Below are positions 4,800 through 5,622 of a stretch of 5,622 nt of DNA, one piece after another. The DNA comes from JAUWPO01 sp965603285. GTDB taxonomy: Bacteria; Chloroflexota; Anaerolineae; Anaerolineales; UBA4823. Location of the stretch: positions 1 to 5,622 of the forward strand of contig CBFDCK010000172.1 in assembly GCA_965603285.1 (NCBI GenBank). Direction: 5' to 3'. Each line of letters begins with the position of its first letter. Positions within the stretch are counted from its first letter, which is position 1. The notes under the pieces are model-generated. The model did no database searches and was not told the origin of the DNA. It was given only the letters and a program-made list of their open reading frames with translations. The position numbers and the translations under genes were made by a program.

Positions 4800-5622
4800 T
4801 CAATCAACAATAGCTTGGTAACAAAGCTCCTGGAACTCCCGCTGAATCGGGTAATGACCAGTCGGCGTAAACTGAGGCATAATCAGCCCGATCAACTTCT
4901 CTCTTGGATCAACCCAGAAGAAGGTGTTCGCAGCACCACCCCACCAAAAGGCACCCTCTGATCCCAACATGCCCGATTGAGCAACATCCGTAATCACTGC
5001 AAAACCAAGACCGTAGCCATGCCCTCTCAGGTAGGGGGTCAAAGGATCCAAATCGATTGGAATCAATTCATCAGACAGATGGTTCGTCCTCATCAACTCG
5101 ATTGTTTCCCGGCTCAACAGGCGCACACCGTTCAGCTCACCACCGTTGAGCAACATCTTAGAAAATTGCATATAGTCAGAGGCTGTGGAAACGAGCCCAC
5201 CACCTCCCGAAAGAAACCTCTTTGGCTTTGAATACTTGCTCGTCTCCGGTGCGTCAATGACTTGCAAACCACCACCCTCTGCTGGACCGTACAACGCCGA
5301 CAAGCGATTGATTTTCTCCTGGGGCACGTAGAAGCCCGTATCCACCATCCCCAGGGGCACGAATATCCTTTGCTCCAGGAATGTATCAAACGCCAACCCT
5401 GATATCAACTCAACCACGTATCCCAGCACATCGGTCGACAAACCATAGTGCCATTTGCTACCAGGCTGGTGCGCAAGGGGCAGTCTGACCAATCTCTGAA
5501 TCCATTCCTCAAGTGTTTCATCGGGCGTGACCTTTTCTGCTTCTCGATCTGCCTGCCAAACCGCGGATTCCACGGGTGAGCCTTCAGAATCGCCATAAAC
5601 CAAACCTGAGGTATGGGTCAAC
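4800..5622 (-). CDS. Serine hydrolase of the beta-lactamase/family VIII carboxylesterase type (N-terminus cut by window edge)
   Basis: The last 273 codons of a beta-lactamase-superfamily (PF00144) hydrolase; the N-terminal part lies beyond the right edge. The visible part opens with LTHTSGL (1-7), a hallmark found some 60 residues after the SxxK nucleophile motif, so SxxK itself cannot be inspected. Also seen: WHYGLSTDVLGYVVELISG (57-75), where Tyr59 should be the catalytic tyrosine in the family VIII YSL/YxN position; RIFVPLGMVDTGFYVP (85-100); FLSGGGGLVSTASDY (136-150); GYGLGFAV (202-209); and FWWGGAANTFFWVDP (225-239), the WGGA segment in the place of KTG. Such proteins act as esterases, D-aminopeptidases or weak beta-lactamases; many are exported, but a signal peptide would be off-window. 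The YGLS/WGGA pattern favours an esterase-like enzyme over a classical class C beta-lactamase. Stop is TGA. Probably the upstream member of the hydrolase-acetyltransferase-methyltransferase run. Confidence 0.85.
   Translation of the reverse strand, partial: LTHTSGLVYGDSEGSPVESAVWQADREAEKVTPDETLEEWIQRLVRLPLAHQPGSKWHYGLSTDVLGYVVELISGLAFDTFLEQRIFVPLGMVDTGFYVPQEKINRLSALYGPAEGGGLQVIDAPETSKYSKPKRFLSGGGGLVSTASDYMQFSKMLLNGGELNGVRLLSRETIELMRTNHLSDELIPIDLDPLTPYLRGHGYGLGFAVITDVAQSGMLGSEGAFWWGGAANTFFWVDPREKLIGLIMPQFTPTGHYPIQREFQELCYQAIVD

Noticed and set aside
4699..4803. Longer acetyltransferase start giving 35 extra N-terminal residues
   Set aside because: The extra residues do not match the GNAT fold, the start lacks a ribosome binding site and overlaps the upstream stop; ATG 4698 has GGAG 5 nt before it.

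Overview
This window carries five genes or gene remnants, all on the minus strand. Read in the direction of transcription (high to low coordinates) they are: a serine hydrolase of the beta-lactamase/family VIII esterase type (cut by the right edge), a GNAT-type acetyltransferase, a class I SAM-dependent methyltransferase, a CodA/AtzC-type amidohydrolase interrupted by an in-frame amber codon, and a long PfkB-family kinase (cut by the left edge). The layout is bacterial, with Shine-Dalgarno sequences and short intergenic gaps. The lineage cannot be fixed from the sequence. An environmental bacterium is likely, and Chloroflexota would fit because bacterial Qng1/DUF2419 proteins are known there, but this is inference only.

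Left part (1-1443): the main discovery candidate. One uninterrupted frame of 481 visible codons fuses an N-terminal PfkB sugar/nucleoside kinase (about residues 1-270) to a C-terminal domain resembling the queuosine-5'-phosphate glycosidase Qng1 (DUF2419, about residues 283 to beyond the edge). Qng1 acts on the 5'-monophosphate of queuosine, so salvage of the free nucleoside needs a kinase first. This polypeptide would combine both steps: queuosine to queuosine-5'-phosphate to queuine plus ribose-5-phosphate. The gene has a near-perfect Shine-Dalgarno sequence, a plausible promoter and operator-like dyads upstream.

1444-1745: a 302-base gap with a promoter-like element, two dyads, a 12-nt tandem repeat, and a GC-rich strongly folded stretch bounded by GCATAAC and GTTAGGC. 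That stretch looks like an integron attC site, but is not proven to be one.

1746-2954: the amidohydrolase, conserved in frame on both sides of a single TAG. 2955-3329: a 375-base gap with a second, weaker attC-like candidate just upstream of the amidohydrolase and a start-less coding remnant (3088-3240); I see nothing definite in 3241-3329.

3330-5622: methyltransferase, acetyltransferase and serine hydrolase, spaced 67 and 101 bases apart in one direction and possibly co-transcribed. The acetyltransferase has lost both glycines of its acetyl-CoA pyrophosphate loop. A nonsense-interrupted amidohydrolase, a start-less fragment and a damaged GNAT lie close together, while the kinase-Qng1 gene is open throughout. 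This suggests an accessory region that is partly decaying, perhaps built from cassettes, next to a maintained salvage gene. No tRNA, rRNA, CRISPR array, transposase or integrase is visible.
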